In this document: positions 47,888-56,867 of the stretch, piece by piece
Numbering within the stretch: position 1 is the stretch's first letter
Layout of the letters: each line of letters starts with the position of its first letter
DNA from: Cupriavidus taiwanensis LMG 19424
Lineage (GTDB): Bacteria > Pseudomonadota > Gammaproteobacteria > Burkholderiales > Burkholderiaceae
Assembly (NCBI RefSeq): GCF_000069785.1
Contig: NC_010528.1
Span: 1,054,001 to 1,118,000, forward strand
DNA length: 64,000 nucleotides
Direction of reading: 5' to 3'
The notes under the pieces: generated by a model
Database searches by the model: none
The model's input: only the letters and a program-made list of their open reading frames with translations
What the model was told of the DNA's origin: nothing
Translations under genes and position numbers: made by a program

Positions 47888-49069
47888 ATGCCACCGCGCC
47901 GCGCGCGGCACACCGCGCTGGCGCTGACCTCGCTATGTACCGCCGTTGCGCTGGCGCTGGCTGCCTGCGGCGGTGGCGATGGCGGCGACGGTGGAACGAC
48001 TGCCGGTGCCGCGCCTGGCGCAGCGGCCCCGTCCGGTGCGCAACCCAGCGCGCCGGCTGGTGGCCAGAGCGCAGCCACGTCCCCGACTTCCCCAACCTCC
48101 CCGAGCGGTTCCGCCACCACGACCACGGCCGGGGCCTGCTATACCGTCAGCGGTCCGGCGCCGGCCGCCGCGCGGGGCAGCGGCGTCTCGCTGCTGCCGG
48201 CGCGCGGCAGCGCGGTCAACAACTACCGCGTGCTGGAAGAGCCGCGCACCGCGGGCCTGTGCTATGCCAACTATCGCCGCGTGCAGGTAGGCTTGCCGCC
48301 GCTGACGGCGCGCGACCCGCTCAATGCCGCCGCGCAGGCGCATACCGATTACATGCTGGCCAATGCCACGCTGACGCACGACGAAAGCAGCGGCAACCCG
48401 GGCTACACCGGCGCCACCGCCTACGAGCGCATCCAGGCGGCCTATCCGACCGATGCCACCGCCGAAGTGGTGGCCGGCGCCAACCGCTGGACCTCGGTGG
48501 CCAATGCGCAGCTGTCGATGTCGCCCAAGGACGCACTGGTGTCGGACCTGGTCGACGCGCCGTTCCACCGTGCCGCGCTGCTGGGCAGCTATGGCTCTGC
48601 CGGCAGCGGCTTTGCCGAGCGCGTTGGCGCCAACGGCAGCGGCACCTCGGCCAGCTACTACCAGACCGTCGACCTCGCCGACCGGGTCAAGAGCGGCAGC
48701 GACAACCAGATGGTGGCCTATCCGTTCGACGGCCAGAACGACGTGCCGGTCAACTGGGTCAACACCGAAAGCCCCAACCCGGCGCCCGGCTATGAAAACC
48801 GCACCATGGGCTATCCGGTATCGCTGCAGGCGATCAATACCTCGCCGCAGTTCGATGCCGACAACTTTGTCATCACCGATGCGCAAGGCGGCAACGTCGA
48901 CTGCATCAAGGTCGACAGCCGTTCCTCGGGCCTGAGCAGCGCGGCGCGCGGCCTGGCCGTGTGCACGCCGGTGGCGCCGCTGGCCAGCCAGCAGCGCTAT
49001 ACCGTGCGGGTCACGGGCCGGCTCGGCGCGCAGCCGGTGGACCTGAGCTGGTCGTTCACCACGCGCTGA
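47888..49069 (+). CDS. CAP/SCP-domain lipoprotein
   Basis: A 393-aa protein with a lipoprotein signal (MPPRRARHTALAL... ending LALAAC, Cys about residue 27), then a low-complexity Gly/Ala/Ser/Thr linker (residues ~30-75), and a CAP domain of the SCP-like family (about residues 100-245: NYRVLEEPRTAGLCYANYRR, AAQAHTDYMLANATLTHDE). The C-terminal 120 residues form an Ig-like or beta-rich domain. The usual His/Glu set of CAP proteins is partly present (HTDYM, THDES). An ATG at 47852 would add 12 residues. Function is unknown; bacterial CAP proteins are surface or secreted. Confidence 0.8.
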   Translation: MPPRRARHTALALTSLCTAVALALAACGGGDGGDGGTTAGAAPGAAAPSGAQPSAPAGGQSAATSPTSPTSPSGSATTTTAGACYTVSGPAPAAARGSGVSLLPARGSAVNNYRVLEEPRTAGLCYANYRRVQVGLPPLTARDPLNAAAQAHTDYMLANATLTHDESSGNPGYTGATAYERIQAAYPTDATAEVVAGANRWTSVANAQLSMSPKDALVSDLVDAPFHRAALLGSYGSAGSGFAERVGANGSGTSASYYQTVDLADRVKSGSDNQMVAYPFDGQNDVPVNWVNTESPNPAPGYENRTMGYPVSLQAINTSPQFDADNFVITDAQGGNVDCIKVDSRSSGLSSAARGLAVCTPVAPLASQQRYTVRVTGRLGAQPVDLSWSFTTR

Positions 49070-49088
49070 CCCTCGCGCCGCGGCGCGC

Positions 49089-50279
49089 TCATTGCGGCGC
49101 GCCCCGCGGCAACTCTTCACGCAGGTCGATCCGCACCTGGCCCGGCGCCAGCGCGGGATCGGCCTGTACCGCAACCGGCACGGGCGGGCGCTGTCCCGCC
49201 GGCATCGCCTGCCACAGCCGTTGCGCCCATTCCCGGATTTCCACATGCTCGGGCTCGGCTGCCCACAGCCTGAGCGGGTTTGCCGTGCCCAGGCGCGCCG
49301 CGATGGCGGCGGGATCGTCCCGGGTCGATACCGTCATGGTGGACGCGGCCGCCGGTGGGCGCGCAGCCATGGCGGGGGCGGGCTTGCGCGCATAAACCGA
49401 CGGAGCGGCAGGCGCAGGCGCGGACGGTACCGCTTCCGCGATGGCGGCGTCAGCAGGTGCCGGCGGCGCGGCCGCGATCGCAGGCGCGGGCGGCGGAGCT
49501 GGGCTTGCCTGTGCCGGCGCCTGGCTGTCCGGCGCGGATTCGCGCCGAGCGCTTCGCGCCGGCTCCGTGCCGGGTGCCGCGCGCTGTGCCGGGCGGGCCG
49601 AAGGCGCAGGCGCCTTGGCGGCGGGCGGTGCGGGTTGCGGGGGCGGCGCGGCGGCGGGTTCCGGCCCGGGCGGCGATGGTGCAGTCGCCGCTGCCGGAGA
49701 TGGCGCGGGCGCGGCCATCTCGGTCGACGCCATCTCGGCTGTCCCCATCGGCGACAGCGCGCCATCGTCGATCTGCCGCAGCACGATGCTGGTGGTCAGC
49801 CCGGCCACCGCCGCGACGCTGGCGACCAGTCCGAGCGAACGCCACCACCGGCGGGCGCGCGCCGCATGCGTGGACGGATCCATCGTGCAGGGTGGTGCGG
49901 CGTTTCGTGTCGAATCCGCAGCCTGTGCCCGCAGCCACGCCGCCGCATCCGCACCGAGGCGCGCGCCGAGCACGTCCTCCGCCGCCGCGCCGGCGGCGAT
50001 GCGCGCCAGCACCGCATCGCGCCGCGCCGACTGGGCTGCCTGCAGGCGCGCGGCTTCTTCCAGCACGGCGGCGGCCAGCGCCGGCGGCGCCGCAAACGGC
50101 AGGGCCCCGGTCTGTTGGCGCCCGACGTCCTGCTGCGCGGCCCGCGCGGCGGCAAGTACGGAGGCTTCCAGCGCAGCCGGCGGCAGGTAGGGCGGCAGCG
50201 CTTGCAACAGTGCCGAAAGCCGGTCCTCACCCGCGATGAAACGTTCGGCCGCGTGCGATGCGGCGTGGCCCGCGCTCAT
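49089..50279 (-). CDS. Putative membrane anti-sigma factor, Pro/Ala-rich
   Basis: A 396-aa protein coupled to the upstream ECF sigma gene by a four-base overlap (ATGA). Residues 1-145 are helical and cytoplasmic in appearance, and one transmembrane segment lies at about 148-167 (LGLVASVAAVAGLTTSIVL). A long Pro/Ala-rich spacer (about 185-320) leads to a periplasmic C-terminal domain (EIREWAQRLWQAMPAGQRPP). The arrangement fits an anti-sigma factor, though no zinc-binding HxxxCxxC anti-sigma motif is present. The assignment rests on context and topology. Confidence 0.65.
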   Translation of the reverse strand: MSAGHAASHAAERFIAGEDRLSALLQALPPYLPPAALEASVLAAARAAQQDVGRQQTGALPFAAPPALAAAVLEEAARLQAAQSARRDAVLARIAAGAAAEDVLGARLGADAAAWLRAQAADSTRNAAPPCTMDPSTHAARARRWWRSLGLVASVAAVAGLTTSIVLRQIDDGALSPMGTAEMASTEMAAPAPSPAAATAPSPPGPEPAAAPPPQPAPPAAKAPAPSARPAQRAAPGTEPARSARRESAPDSQAPAQASPAPPPAPAIAAAPPAPADAAIAEAVPSAPAPAAPSVYARKPAPAMAARPPAAASTMTVSTRDDPAAIAARLGTANPLRLWAAEPEHVEIREWAQRLWQAMPAGQRPPVPVAVQADPALAPGQVRIDLREELPRGAPQ

Positions 50280-50899
50280 GGCCGCGACTCCGGCACGCCG
50301 CCGGCCAGGTCCGCGCGCAGGCGCGCGAACGCATAGCGCAGCCGGCTCTTCACGGTCTCGAACTTCTCGCCCAGCATCGCGGCAATCTCTTCGACGCTCA
50401 TATTGCTGAAGAAGCGCAGCACCACCACTTCGCGCTGCGCGACCGGCAACTGCAGCAGCGCGCGGTGGACGTGCTGCGCATGCTGTCGCAACTGCAGTTC
50501 CGCTTCGGGCGACAGGTCGTCAGCGGGCAGTTCGGGCAGGTGTTCGTCCAGCGCGTCGCGCTGGCGCGCCTCGGCGCCGCGCACCTGGTCGAGCCAGGCA
50601 TTGCGCGCGATCTGGAACAGGAAGGTGCGGAACGCCGCGCTTGGCTGGTAGTCGCCGCAGCGGGTCATCAGCTTGACCCAGGTCTTCTGCGCGAGGTCCT
50701 CGGCTTCGCCGGTATTGCCCTGGCAGAGCCAGGCCAGGTAGTTGTAGAGGCCCGCGTTGTGCCGGCGGAACAGCTCGGTGACGGGCTGCTCGATAATGCC
50801 GCCCGCGACCAGCAGCATCAGGTCGTGGTCGGGCAGCGCGCCCAGCGCGTCGGCCGGGGCAGCGCAATTTGCGGAGGGAGCGTAGGCTGGAGCCTGCAT
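50276..50899 (-). CDS. RNA polymerase ECF-type sigma factor
   Basis: A 207-aa extracytoplasmic-function sigma factor. Region 2 covers about residues 40-110 (HNAGLYNYLAWLCQGNTGEA, EDLAQKTWVKLM, AFRTFLFQIARNAWLDQVR) and region 4 about 145-195 (LLQLPVAQREVVVLRFF, MSVEEIAAMLGEKFETVKSR). The ATG at 50899 has no clear ribosome site, and a TATACT sequence lies only eight bases upstream, so a leaderless start is possible. It is followed directly by its putative anti-sigma gene. Confidence 0.9.
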   Translation of the reverse strand: MQAPAYAPSANCAAPADALGALPDHDLMLLVAGGIIEQPVTELFRRHNAGLYNYLAWLCQGNTGEAEDLAQKTWVKLMTRCGDYQPSAAFRTFLFQIARNAWLDQVRGAEARQRDALDEHLPELPADDLSPEAELQLRQHAQHVHRALLQLPVAQREVVVLRFFSNMSVEEIAAMLGEKFETVKSRLRYAFARLRADLAGGVPESRP

Positions 50900-50917
50900 G
50901 CGCCGGAGTATAGGAGA

Positions 50918-50953
50918 GCGCAGGGTGGCGCGACAGTCCGCGCCACCCTGCGC
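50918..50953. repeat. Perfect 15-bp inverted repeat upstream of the ECF sigma gene
   Basis: GCGCAGGGTGGCGCG and its exact complement are separated by six bases, between the vWA gene stop (50976) and the sigma start (50899) on the minus strand. No T-run follows, so termination is doubtful; it could stop readthrough partially or be a regulator site. Confidence 0.7.
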
Positions 50954-50975
50954 CGGCTGCGCGCCGCGGTGCGGC

Positions 50976-52688
50976 TCAGCGTGCCGCATGCCCGGCCGGT
51001 GCGCCGCCTTGAGCGGCGGCCGGCGCCGCGGTGGACAGGCTCTGCGCCAGGTCCACCAGCTTGACGAATTCCCCGCGGTAGCCGAAGCGGTCGGCACCGC
51101 GCGCGCCTTGCGCCAGTGCGCGCGCGTCGGCGTAGCGCCAGTCGCCGGTGAACTTGCCGCCGCGCAGCACCTGGCCGAAGCCGGCCACCGCCGCGGCAAA
51201 GCGGAAGTCGTCGTCGCCCTGCGCCAGCGGGCGCAGCGCCTGCCGCGCCACGGTGACATCGAGCAACTGGCTGGTACTGGCGGAAGGCAGCTTGTAGCGC
51301 AGCCGCACATGCGCCAGTTCGCCATCGCGCCCCGTTGCCGGCGCCGCGCGCTGGTAGCGCAGCGGGTCGACCAGCCCGCGCTGACCCGCCAGCGTCAGCT
51401 CGTACAGCGCAGTCACGGTGTGGCCCGCGCCGATATCGCCGGCATCGACCTTGTCGTTGTTGAAGTCCTCGCGTGCCAGCATGCGGTTCTCATAGCCGAT
51501 CAGCCGGTACTCGGCCACCGTGGCCGGATTGAACTCGACCTGTATCTTCACGTCGCGCGCGATGGTGGCGAGCGTCGAGCTGATCTCGCTGACCAGCACC
51601 TTGTTGCCTTCCATCAGGTTGTCGATGTAGGAGTACGCGCCGTCGCCGGCATCGGCCAGCTGCTCCATCAGCTGCTCGTTGTAGTTGCCGGTGCCGAAGC
51701 CCAGCGTCGACAGCGAGACCCCGGACTTGCGCTTGTCCTCGACCATGCTCTTGAGCTGGCGGAAGTCGGTCACGCCCACGTTGAAATCGCCGTCGGTGGC
51801 CAGCAGCACGCGGTTGATGCCGCCGGCGATATAGCTTTGCTGCGCGGCCTGGTAGGCCAGCGCAATGCCGCTGGCGCCGGCGGTGCTGCCGCCCGCCACC
51901 AGCTGGTCGATGGCGGCGACGATGGCGCCCTTGTCGCTGCCCGGCGTGGGCGGCAACGCCACGCGCGTGCCGCTGGCGTAGGTGACCAGCGTGATGCGGT
52001 CCTGGGCGCGCAACTGGTTCACCAGCAGCTTCAGCGACGATTTCAGCAGCGGCAGCTTGTCCGGCGTGTTCATCGAGCCCGACACGTCGACCAGGAACAC
52101 CAGGTTGGCCGCGGGCAGCGCGCCGCTGGCCATGTCCTTGCCCTTGATGCCGATGCGCAGCAGCACATTGGACGGATGCCAGGGCGCCGGCGCCAGCGCG
52201 GTGTGCACGGCGAACGGGCGGCCATCGGTGGGCTGGGCATAGTCGTAGGGGAAGTAGTTCAGCAGTTCCTCCACGCGTACCGCATCGGCCGGCGGCACGC
52301 GGCCGGCATTGAGCAGGCGCCGCACATTGCTGTAGCTGCCGGTATCGACATCGATGCTGAAGGTGGATACCGGCGCCTGGGCCACCAGCCTGATGCCGTT
52401 CTCGTCGATGGTGCCGTAGCGTTCGCGATCTTCCGGCGCCGGCAGCGGGTACGGGTGCGGCAGCGCCAGCGCGGCGTGCGGTTCGATCCGGTGCATTTCC
52501 GCCGCCGATCTGGACTGGGCTGCCCGGGCCGCGTGGCCGGGGTCCGGTGGCGGAGCCGGGGCAATCGCCGGGGACACCGGCTGGGACATCGGCTCGGGCA
52601 GCGGCCGCGAAGGGCCGCCGCATGCCGCCAGTACAAGCGCCAGGGCGGCGGCGAGGCTGGCAAGAAGGACCGGTGCGCGTGGTTGCAT
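50976..52688 (-). CDS. YfbK-like von Willebrand factor A lipoprotein
   Basis: A 570-aa lipoprotein (lipobox LVLAAC, Cys23). Domains in order: a proline-rich linker, the N-terminal vWF-type module (TFSIDVDTGSYSNVRRLLNAG, about residues 108-155), a VWA domain with an intact MIDAS motif DVSGSM (D201), and a C-terminal DUF3520-type region. The same domain order occurs in E. coli YfbK. GGAGAA precedes the ATG. It lies directly upstream of the ECF sigma/anti-sigma pair on the same strand. Function is not established; VWA domains usually mediate metal-dependent protein binding. Confidence 0.88.
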   Translation of the reverse strand: MQPRAPVLLASLAAALALVLAACGGPSRPLPEPMSQPVSPAIAPAPPPDPGHAARAAQSRSAAEMHRIEPHAALALPHPYPLPAPEDRERYGTIDENGIRLVAQAPVSTFSIDVDTGSYSNVRRLLNAGRVPPADAVRVEELLNYFPYDYAQPTDGRPFAVHTALAPAPWHPSNVLLRIGIKGKDMASGALPAANLVFLVDVSGSMNTPDKLPLLKSSLKLLVNQLRAQDRITLVTYASGTRVALPPTPGSDKGAIVAAIDQLVAGGSTAGASGIALAYQAAQQSYIAGGINRVLLATDGDFNVGVTDFRQLKSMVEDKRKSGVSLSTLGFGTGNYNEQLMEQLADAGDGAYSYIDNLMEGNKVLVSEISSTLATIARDVKIQVEFNPATVAEYRLIGYENRMLAREDFNNDKVDAGDIGAGHTVTALYELTLAGQRGLVDPLRYQRAAPATGRDGELAHVRLRYKLPSASTSQLLDVTVARQALRPLAQGDDDFRFAAAVAGFGQVLRGGKFTGDWRYADARALAQGARGADRFGYRGEFVKLVDLAQSLSTAAPAAAQGGAPAGHAAR

Positions 52689-52896
52689 GTTGTTCTCCTG
52701 GAAGGCCGCTGGGCAGGGCGCCGGCATGACGGCCTGTCGATGTAACGGGCCATGCGGACCGGCGGGGTTGAGGCGGGCGAAATATTTTTTCGGCCGTCGG
52801 TTGTCCGATACGGCTGTGGCGAGCGCCAGACTTCCATCCTCGCGGTATGCCCGGATCGCCACTACAATCGTTGGATCCTTCTGCCGGAGATCTCGC

Positions 52897-54777
52897 ATGG
52901 CTATCCCTGACCTCACTTCGATGGCGTGGCGCGGCGCGCTGGCGCTGGCCCTGTCGGCGCTGCTCGGTGCCTGTGGTACCCCGGGCGGAAGCACGGCGAC
53001 CCCGGACGCCTCCGCTGCGCCGGCAGCAGCGGCTCCGCCCGCGGCGATGCCGCCGGCGCCGGAAGTGGCGTCGGGCTACCGCCCCGGCATGGCTACGGTC
53101 TACGCGCAGCGCCATATGGCCGCCGCGGCCAATCCGCTCGCCACCGAGGCCGGACGCGCCATGCTGCGCCAGGGCGGCTCCGCCATCGATGCCGCCATCG
53201 CCATGCAGGCGGTGCTGACGCTGGTCGAGCCGCAGGCCACCGGCATCGGCGGGGGCGCCTTCATCATGTACTGGGACGGCAAGAACGTGCAGGCCTTCGA
53301 CGGCCGCGAGACCGCTCCCGCCGGCGCCACCGAAAACCTGTTCATGCGCCCCGACGGCAAGCCGATGTCGTTCAGCGAGGCCCAGATCGGCGGTCGCTCG
53401 GTCGGCACGCCGGGCGTGATGCGCGCGCTGGAGATGGTCCACCGCAAGCACGGCCGCCTGCCATGGGCCAGGCTGTTCCAGCCCGCCATCGACCTGGCGG
53501 AGAAGGGCTTTCCGATCTCGCAGCGGCTCTATACGCAGGTCGCGGCCGACAAGTTCCTGGCCAATTCGCCGGAGATGGCCGCCTACTTCCTCGATGCCCA
53601 GGGCAAGCCCAAGCCGGCCGGCACGGTGCTGAAGAACCCGAAGCTGGCGCAGACGCTGCGCGACATGGCGCGGCGCGGCGCGGGCGTGCTCTACGGCGGC
53701 CCGATCGCGCGCGATATCGTGGCCAAGGTCAACAGTGGCAGCAATGCCGGCTCGCTGTCGATGGCGGACCTGGACAGCTACCGCGCCAAGCAGCGCGTGC
53801 CGGTGTGCACCGATTACAAACGCTGGAAGATCTGCGGCATGCCGCCGCCGTCGTCCGGCGGTATCGCCATCGCGCAGATCCTCGGCACGCTGCAGGCGCT
53901 GGAAACCAAAAATCCCAAATACGCGCTCGCGGCACTCAAGCCGCAGGCGGTGAACACGCCGGCGCAGCTGGAAGCCCATCCCGACGCCGTCCATGCGATT
54001 GCAGAGGCCGACCGCCTGGCTTATGCCGACCGCGGCCTGTACGTCGCCGACGCGGATTTCGTTCCGGTCGACGTCAGCGGCATGGTCAACCCGTCCTACC
54101 TCGCCGCGCGCGCCGAGCTGATCGGCGAGCAGAGCATGGGCAAGGCCCAGCCGGGCACGCCGCCCGGCGCCACGCTGGCCTACGCACCGGACCGCTCGCC
54201 GCCGCGCATTTCCACCTCGCAGATCGTCGCGGTCGACGACCGCGGCGGCGCCATCTCGATGACTACCACGATCGAGTCGTACTTCGGCTCGCATCTGATG
54301 GTGCGAGGTTTCATGCTCAACAACCAGCTCACCGACTTCTCCTTCGTGCCGAGCGAAAACGGCAAGCCGGTGGCCAACCGCGTGCAGCCGGGCAAGCGCC
54401 CGCGCTCGTCGATGGCGCCGACGCTGGTGTTCGACCGCGAGAGCGGCCAGCTGGTGGCAACGGTCGGTTCGCCGGGCGGCTCGCAGATCATCGAGTACGT
54501 ATCCAAGGCCCTGGTCGGCATGCTCGACTGGAACCTGGACCCGCAGGCGGCGATCGGCATGGGCAACTTCGGCAGCCGCAACGGCCCGACCGAAGTGGAG
54601 CAAGGCCTGGTGTCGCCGGGGCTGGTGCAGGCACTGCAGGCGCGCGGCCACCAGGTGACGGCGATCGAGATGACCAGCGGCACGCAGGCCATCGTGCGCC
54701 GCCAGGGGCCGGATGGGAAGACGGTGTGGGCTGGCGGGGCGGATCCGCGGCGTGAGGGGGTGGCGCTGGGGGATTGA
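52897..54777 (+). CDS. Gamma-glutamyltransferase-like lipoprotein (copy 2)
   Basis: A 626-aa member of the gamma-glutamyltransferase family with a lipobox LGACGTP (Cys about residue 26). It shares with copy 1 the ATGIGGGAF loop, DGRETAPAGATEN, the CGMPPPSSGGIAIAQILG block with two nearby Cys, and PGKRPRSSMAPTLVF. The catalytic Thr is at about residue 440, but the surrounding motif is TSQIVAVDD rather than TTHxS-xD, so activity may differ. GGAGA lies before the ATG. It is divergent from the vWA lipoprotein gene. Confidence 0.88.
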   Translation: MAIPDLTSMAWRGALALALSALLGACGTPGGSTATPDASAAPAAAAPPAAMPPAPEVASGYRPGMATVYAQRHMAAAANPLATEAGRAMLRQGGSAIDAAIAMQAVLTLVEPQATGIGGGAFIMYWDGKNVQAFDGRETAPAGATENLFMRPDGKPMSFSEAQIGGRSVGTPGVMRALEMVHRKHGRLPWARLFQPAIDLAEKGFPISQRLYTQVAADKFLANSPEMAAYFLDAQGKPKPAGTVLKNPKLAQTLRDMARRGAGVLYGGPIARDIVAKVNSGSNAGSLSMADLDSYRAKQRVPVCTDYKRWKICGMPPPSSGGIAIAQILGTLQALETKNPKYALAALKPQAVNTPAQLEAHPDAVHAIAEADRLAYADRGLYVADADFVPVDVSGMVNPSYLAARAELIGEQSMGKAQPGTPPGATLAYAPDRSPPRISTSQIVAVDDRGGAISMTTTIESYFGSHLMVRGFMLNNQLTDFSFVPSENGKPVANRVQPGKRPRSSMAPTLVFDRESGQLVATVGSPGGSQIIEYVSKALVGMLDWNLDPQAAIGMGNFGSRNGPTEVEQGLVSPGLVQALQARGHQVTAIEMTSGTQAIVRRQGPDGKTVWAGGADPRREGVALGD

Positions 54778-54868
54778 GCGAAGCCGGGGCCTGCGCGACT
54801 TCACAACGCCTGGGCGTTCCAGGATGCCGCAGGTCCAGGCGTCGCCGTTTGGCGCCCGGCATCGGCTG

Positions 54869-55618
54869 CTAAACGTTCATATAGCTCTGGTACTCATACC
54901 TCGCGCCAAGAACCCCGGCAATCTCGACAAATGCCGCAGTGATGGCATCAGAGCGTGACGCCGAATAGTCGAACAACAGGTTGAATCCGCTCGACCGCCA
55001 GGCCCCGGCGCTCGTTCCCGGCGGCCGGTTCCTGGCAGGAACTTTGAACTCAAGCGTTACCGCGTAGTAGCCGCCGCCCTTGGCGGGGAGGATCTCCGTG
55101 AAGCGTATTGTGGAGATCGACCAGCAGGGGAAGCGGAAGCTATCGCCGCCGAAGCGGAAGCCCGACCATGCGCGGTCACGCGAGCGGAACACCACAAGCG
55201 AATCGCCAGGATGCGTCGTCGCATCGTGCTGGTCGGCCAGTTCCGTGCTGGAAACCATCGAGGCGTCGGAACCCTCGCCACCCGACTCGACGTCCAGGTA
55301 TTGCCCGATCGTCACCATCAGGTCGTCATAGAGGCGGCGGGTGCCTTCACGCCGGCCTTCCGCTTCATCCGTCAGGAAAAGTCGCTTGAACCGTGCCTTT
55401 TCTCCGCCCTGGAGGGGCACTTCGAGCCGTTGGCGCGGCGTCTCTTTGGCGGGGGCAGTGGCGAGCATGCCGTTGGTGCGGTCCGCCAGCCAGAACAGCA
55501 AGACCGTCTGCGCGGCAGGCACTGCGACCAGGGTGGCCAGGCCGGCGAGGGCGCCATAGTCTGACCACACCATAGACGCGGCGATGGCTGCAGGGAGCAA
55601 GTAGTAAAGCCAGAACAT
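54869..55618 (-). CDS. Uncharacterised membrane protein
   Basis: A 249-aa protein I do not recognise. Two hydrophobic segments lie at the N terminus (about residues 3-19 and 23-45), followed by a soluble region with a beta-rich stretch (SLVVFRSRDRAWSGFRFGGD, ISTIRFTEILPAKGGGYYAVTLEF). It lacks Cys pairs or catalytic motifs. The codon use is a little less GC-biased than the neighbours. It stands alone, downstream of a terminator on the same strand, and convergent with the second gamma-glutamyltransferase gene. Confidence 0.65.
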   Translation of the reverse strand: MFWLYYLLPAAIAASMVWSDYGALAGLATLVAVPAAQTVLLFWLADRTNGMLATAPAKETPRQRLEVPLQGGEKARFKRLFLTDEAEGRREGTRRLYDDLMVTIGQYLDVESGGEGSDASMVSSTELADQHDATTHPGDSLVVFRSRDRAWSGFRFGGDSFRFPCWSISTIRFTEILPAKGGGYYAVTLEFKVPARNRPPGTSAGAWRSSGFNLLFDYSASRSDAITAAFVEIAGVLGARYEYQSYMNV

Positions 55619-55675
55619 CCTGCGATTTCGTTGCTTCTGTGGATTCTGGCAATTATGCCGCGCTTTGCCGCGCCG

Positions 55676-55715
55676 AAAAGAAAACGCCCCTGCAAGCCTT
55701 CCGCTTGCAGGGGCG
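55676..55715 (-). terminator. Rho-independent terminator after the phosphotransferase operon
   Basis: CGCCCCTGCAAGC (55685-55697) and its exact complement form a 13-bp stem with a 5-nt loop. On the minus strand it is followed by TTTTCTTTT. Confidence 0.93.
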
Positions 55716-55736
55716 CGGCGATAGGCCGCTCAGCCC

Positions 55737-56813
55737 TCAGCCCTTCGCCTTCTTCGCATACTCCCACCCCATCTCTGCCATCGGCCGCGCGCGTTTGCCG
55801 GCGTCGGTGGCCTGCGCCGACGAGGCGGTGCCGTCGACCACGCGCTTCATGATGCCCTGGAGGATGCCGGCGATGCGGAACATGCTGAAGGCCAGGTAGA
55901 AGTTCCAGTCGCCGGTGATGGGGCGGCCGGTGCGCTGCTCGTACAGGCGGCGGTAGCTGGCTTCGTCGGGGATGCCGAGCGCGGCGAAGTCGAGGCCGGC
56001 GATGCCGCGGAACTGGCCCGGGGCGATATGCCAGCTCATGCAGTGGTAGCTGAAGTCGGCCATCGGGTGGCCCAGCGTCGACAGCTCCCAGTCCAGCACC
56101 GCCAGCACGCGCGGCTCGGTCGGATGGAACATCAGGTTGTCGAGCCGGTAGTCGCCATGCACGATCGAGGTCAGGTCGGCGTCTTCCTGCGGGATATGCT
56201 GCGGCAGCCAGTCCATCAGCGCGTCCATGGCCGGGATCGACTCGGTCTCGGACAGCTTGTACTGCTTGGTCCAGCGCTCGATCTGGCGCTGGAAGTAGTT
56301 GCCGGGCTTGCCGTAGTCGCCCAGGCCGATGGCGTTGTAGTCGACCGAATGCAGCGCGGCGATGACGCGGTTCATCTCGTCATAGATGGCGCTGCGCTCG
56401 GCAGGGCTCATGCCTGGCAGCGACTGGTCCCACAGCACGCGTCCGGCGACGAACTCCATGATGTAGAAGGCGCGCCCGATCACGGATTCGTCCTCGCACA
56501 GCGCATACATGCGCGCCACCGGCACATCGGTGCCGGCCAGCGCGGCCATCACGCGGTATTCGCGCTCGATCGCGTGCGCAGACGGCAGCAGCTTGCTCTT
56601 GGGGCCGGGCTTGGCGCGCATCACGTAGGTCTGGCCCGGCGTGACCAGCTTGAAGGTCGGATTGGACTGCCCGCCCTTGAACTGCTCCACGGTCAGCGGG
56701 CCGGCAAAGCCCTCCACGTGCTGGCGCATCCAGGCCTCCAGCGCGGCGGTGTCGAAGCGCTGCTGGTCGGCCACCGGGCGCGTGCCTTCGAAGTGCGATA
56801 CGTTGCTCGTCAT
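55737..56813 (-). CDS. ACAD10/11-type phosphotransferase (APH family)
   Basis: A 358-aa aminoglycoside-phosphotransferase-fold kinase. The catalytic loop HGDYRLDN gives D221 as catalytic base and N226 as metal ligand, and DWELSTLGHP is the second metal motif. GGQSNPTF, LLPSAHAIEREYRVM and WNFYLAFSMFRIAGILQG match the kinase domain of animal ACAD11 as I recall it. Such kinases phosphorylate the 4-hydroxyl of acyl-CoA, and the paired dehydrogenase then removes the phosphate. It is the last gene of a four-gene beta-oxidation operon; the ACAD11-like dehydrogenase is at 45220-46482. Confidence 0.9.
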   Translation of the reverse strand: MTSNVSHFEGTRPVADQQRFDTAALEAWMRQHVEGFAGPLTVEQFKGGQSNPTFKLVTPGQTYVMRAKPGPKSKLLPSAHAIEREYRVMAALAGTDVPVARMYALCEDESVIGRAFYIMEFVAGRVLWDQSLPGMSPAERSAIYDEMNRVIAALHSVDYNAIGLGDYGKPGNYFQRQIERWTKQYKLSETESIPAMDALMDWLPQHIPQEDADLTSIVHGDYRLDNLMFHPTEPRVLAVLDWELSTLGHPMADFSYHCMSWHIAPGQFRGIAGLDFAALGIPDEASYRRLYEQRTGRPITGDWNFYLAFSMFRIAGILQGIMKRVVDGTASSAQATDAGKRARPMAEMGWEYAKKAKG

Positions 56814-56867
56814 GCTGTCTCCGTTGGTTTTCTGTTCGGTTGCAATAAGGAATCGGGGCCGGGCGCG

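Noticed and set aside
51490..54804. A 1104-aa minus-strand open frame across the vWA and second gamma-glutamyltransferase genes
   Set aside because: It crosses two genes on opposite strands with family signatures in the other frames; it cannot be real coding sequence.
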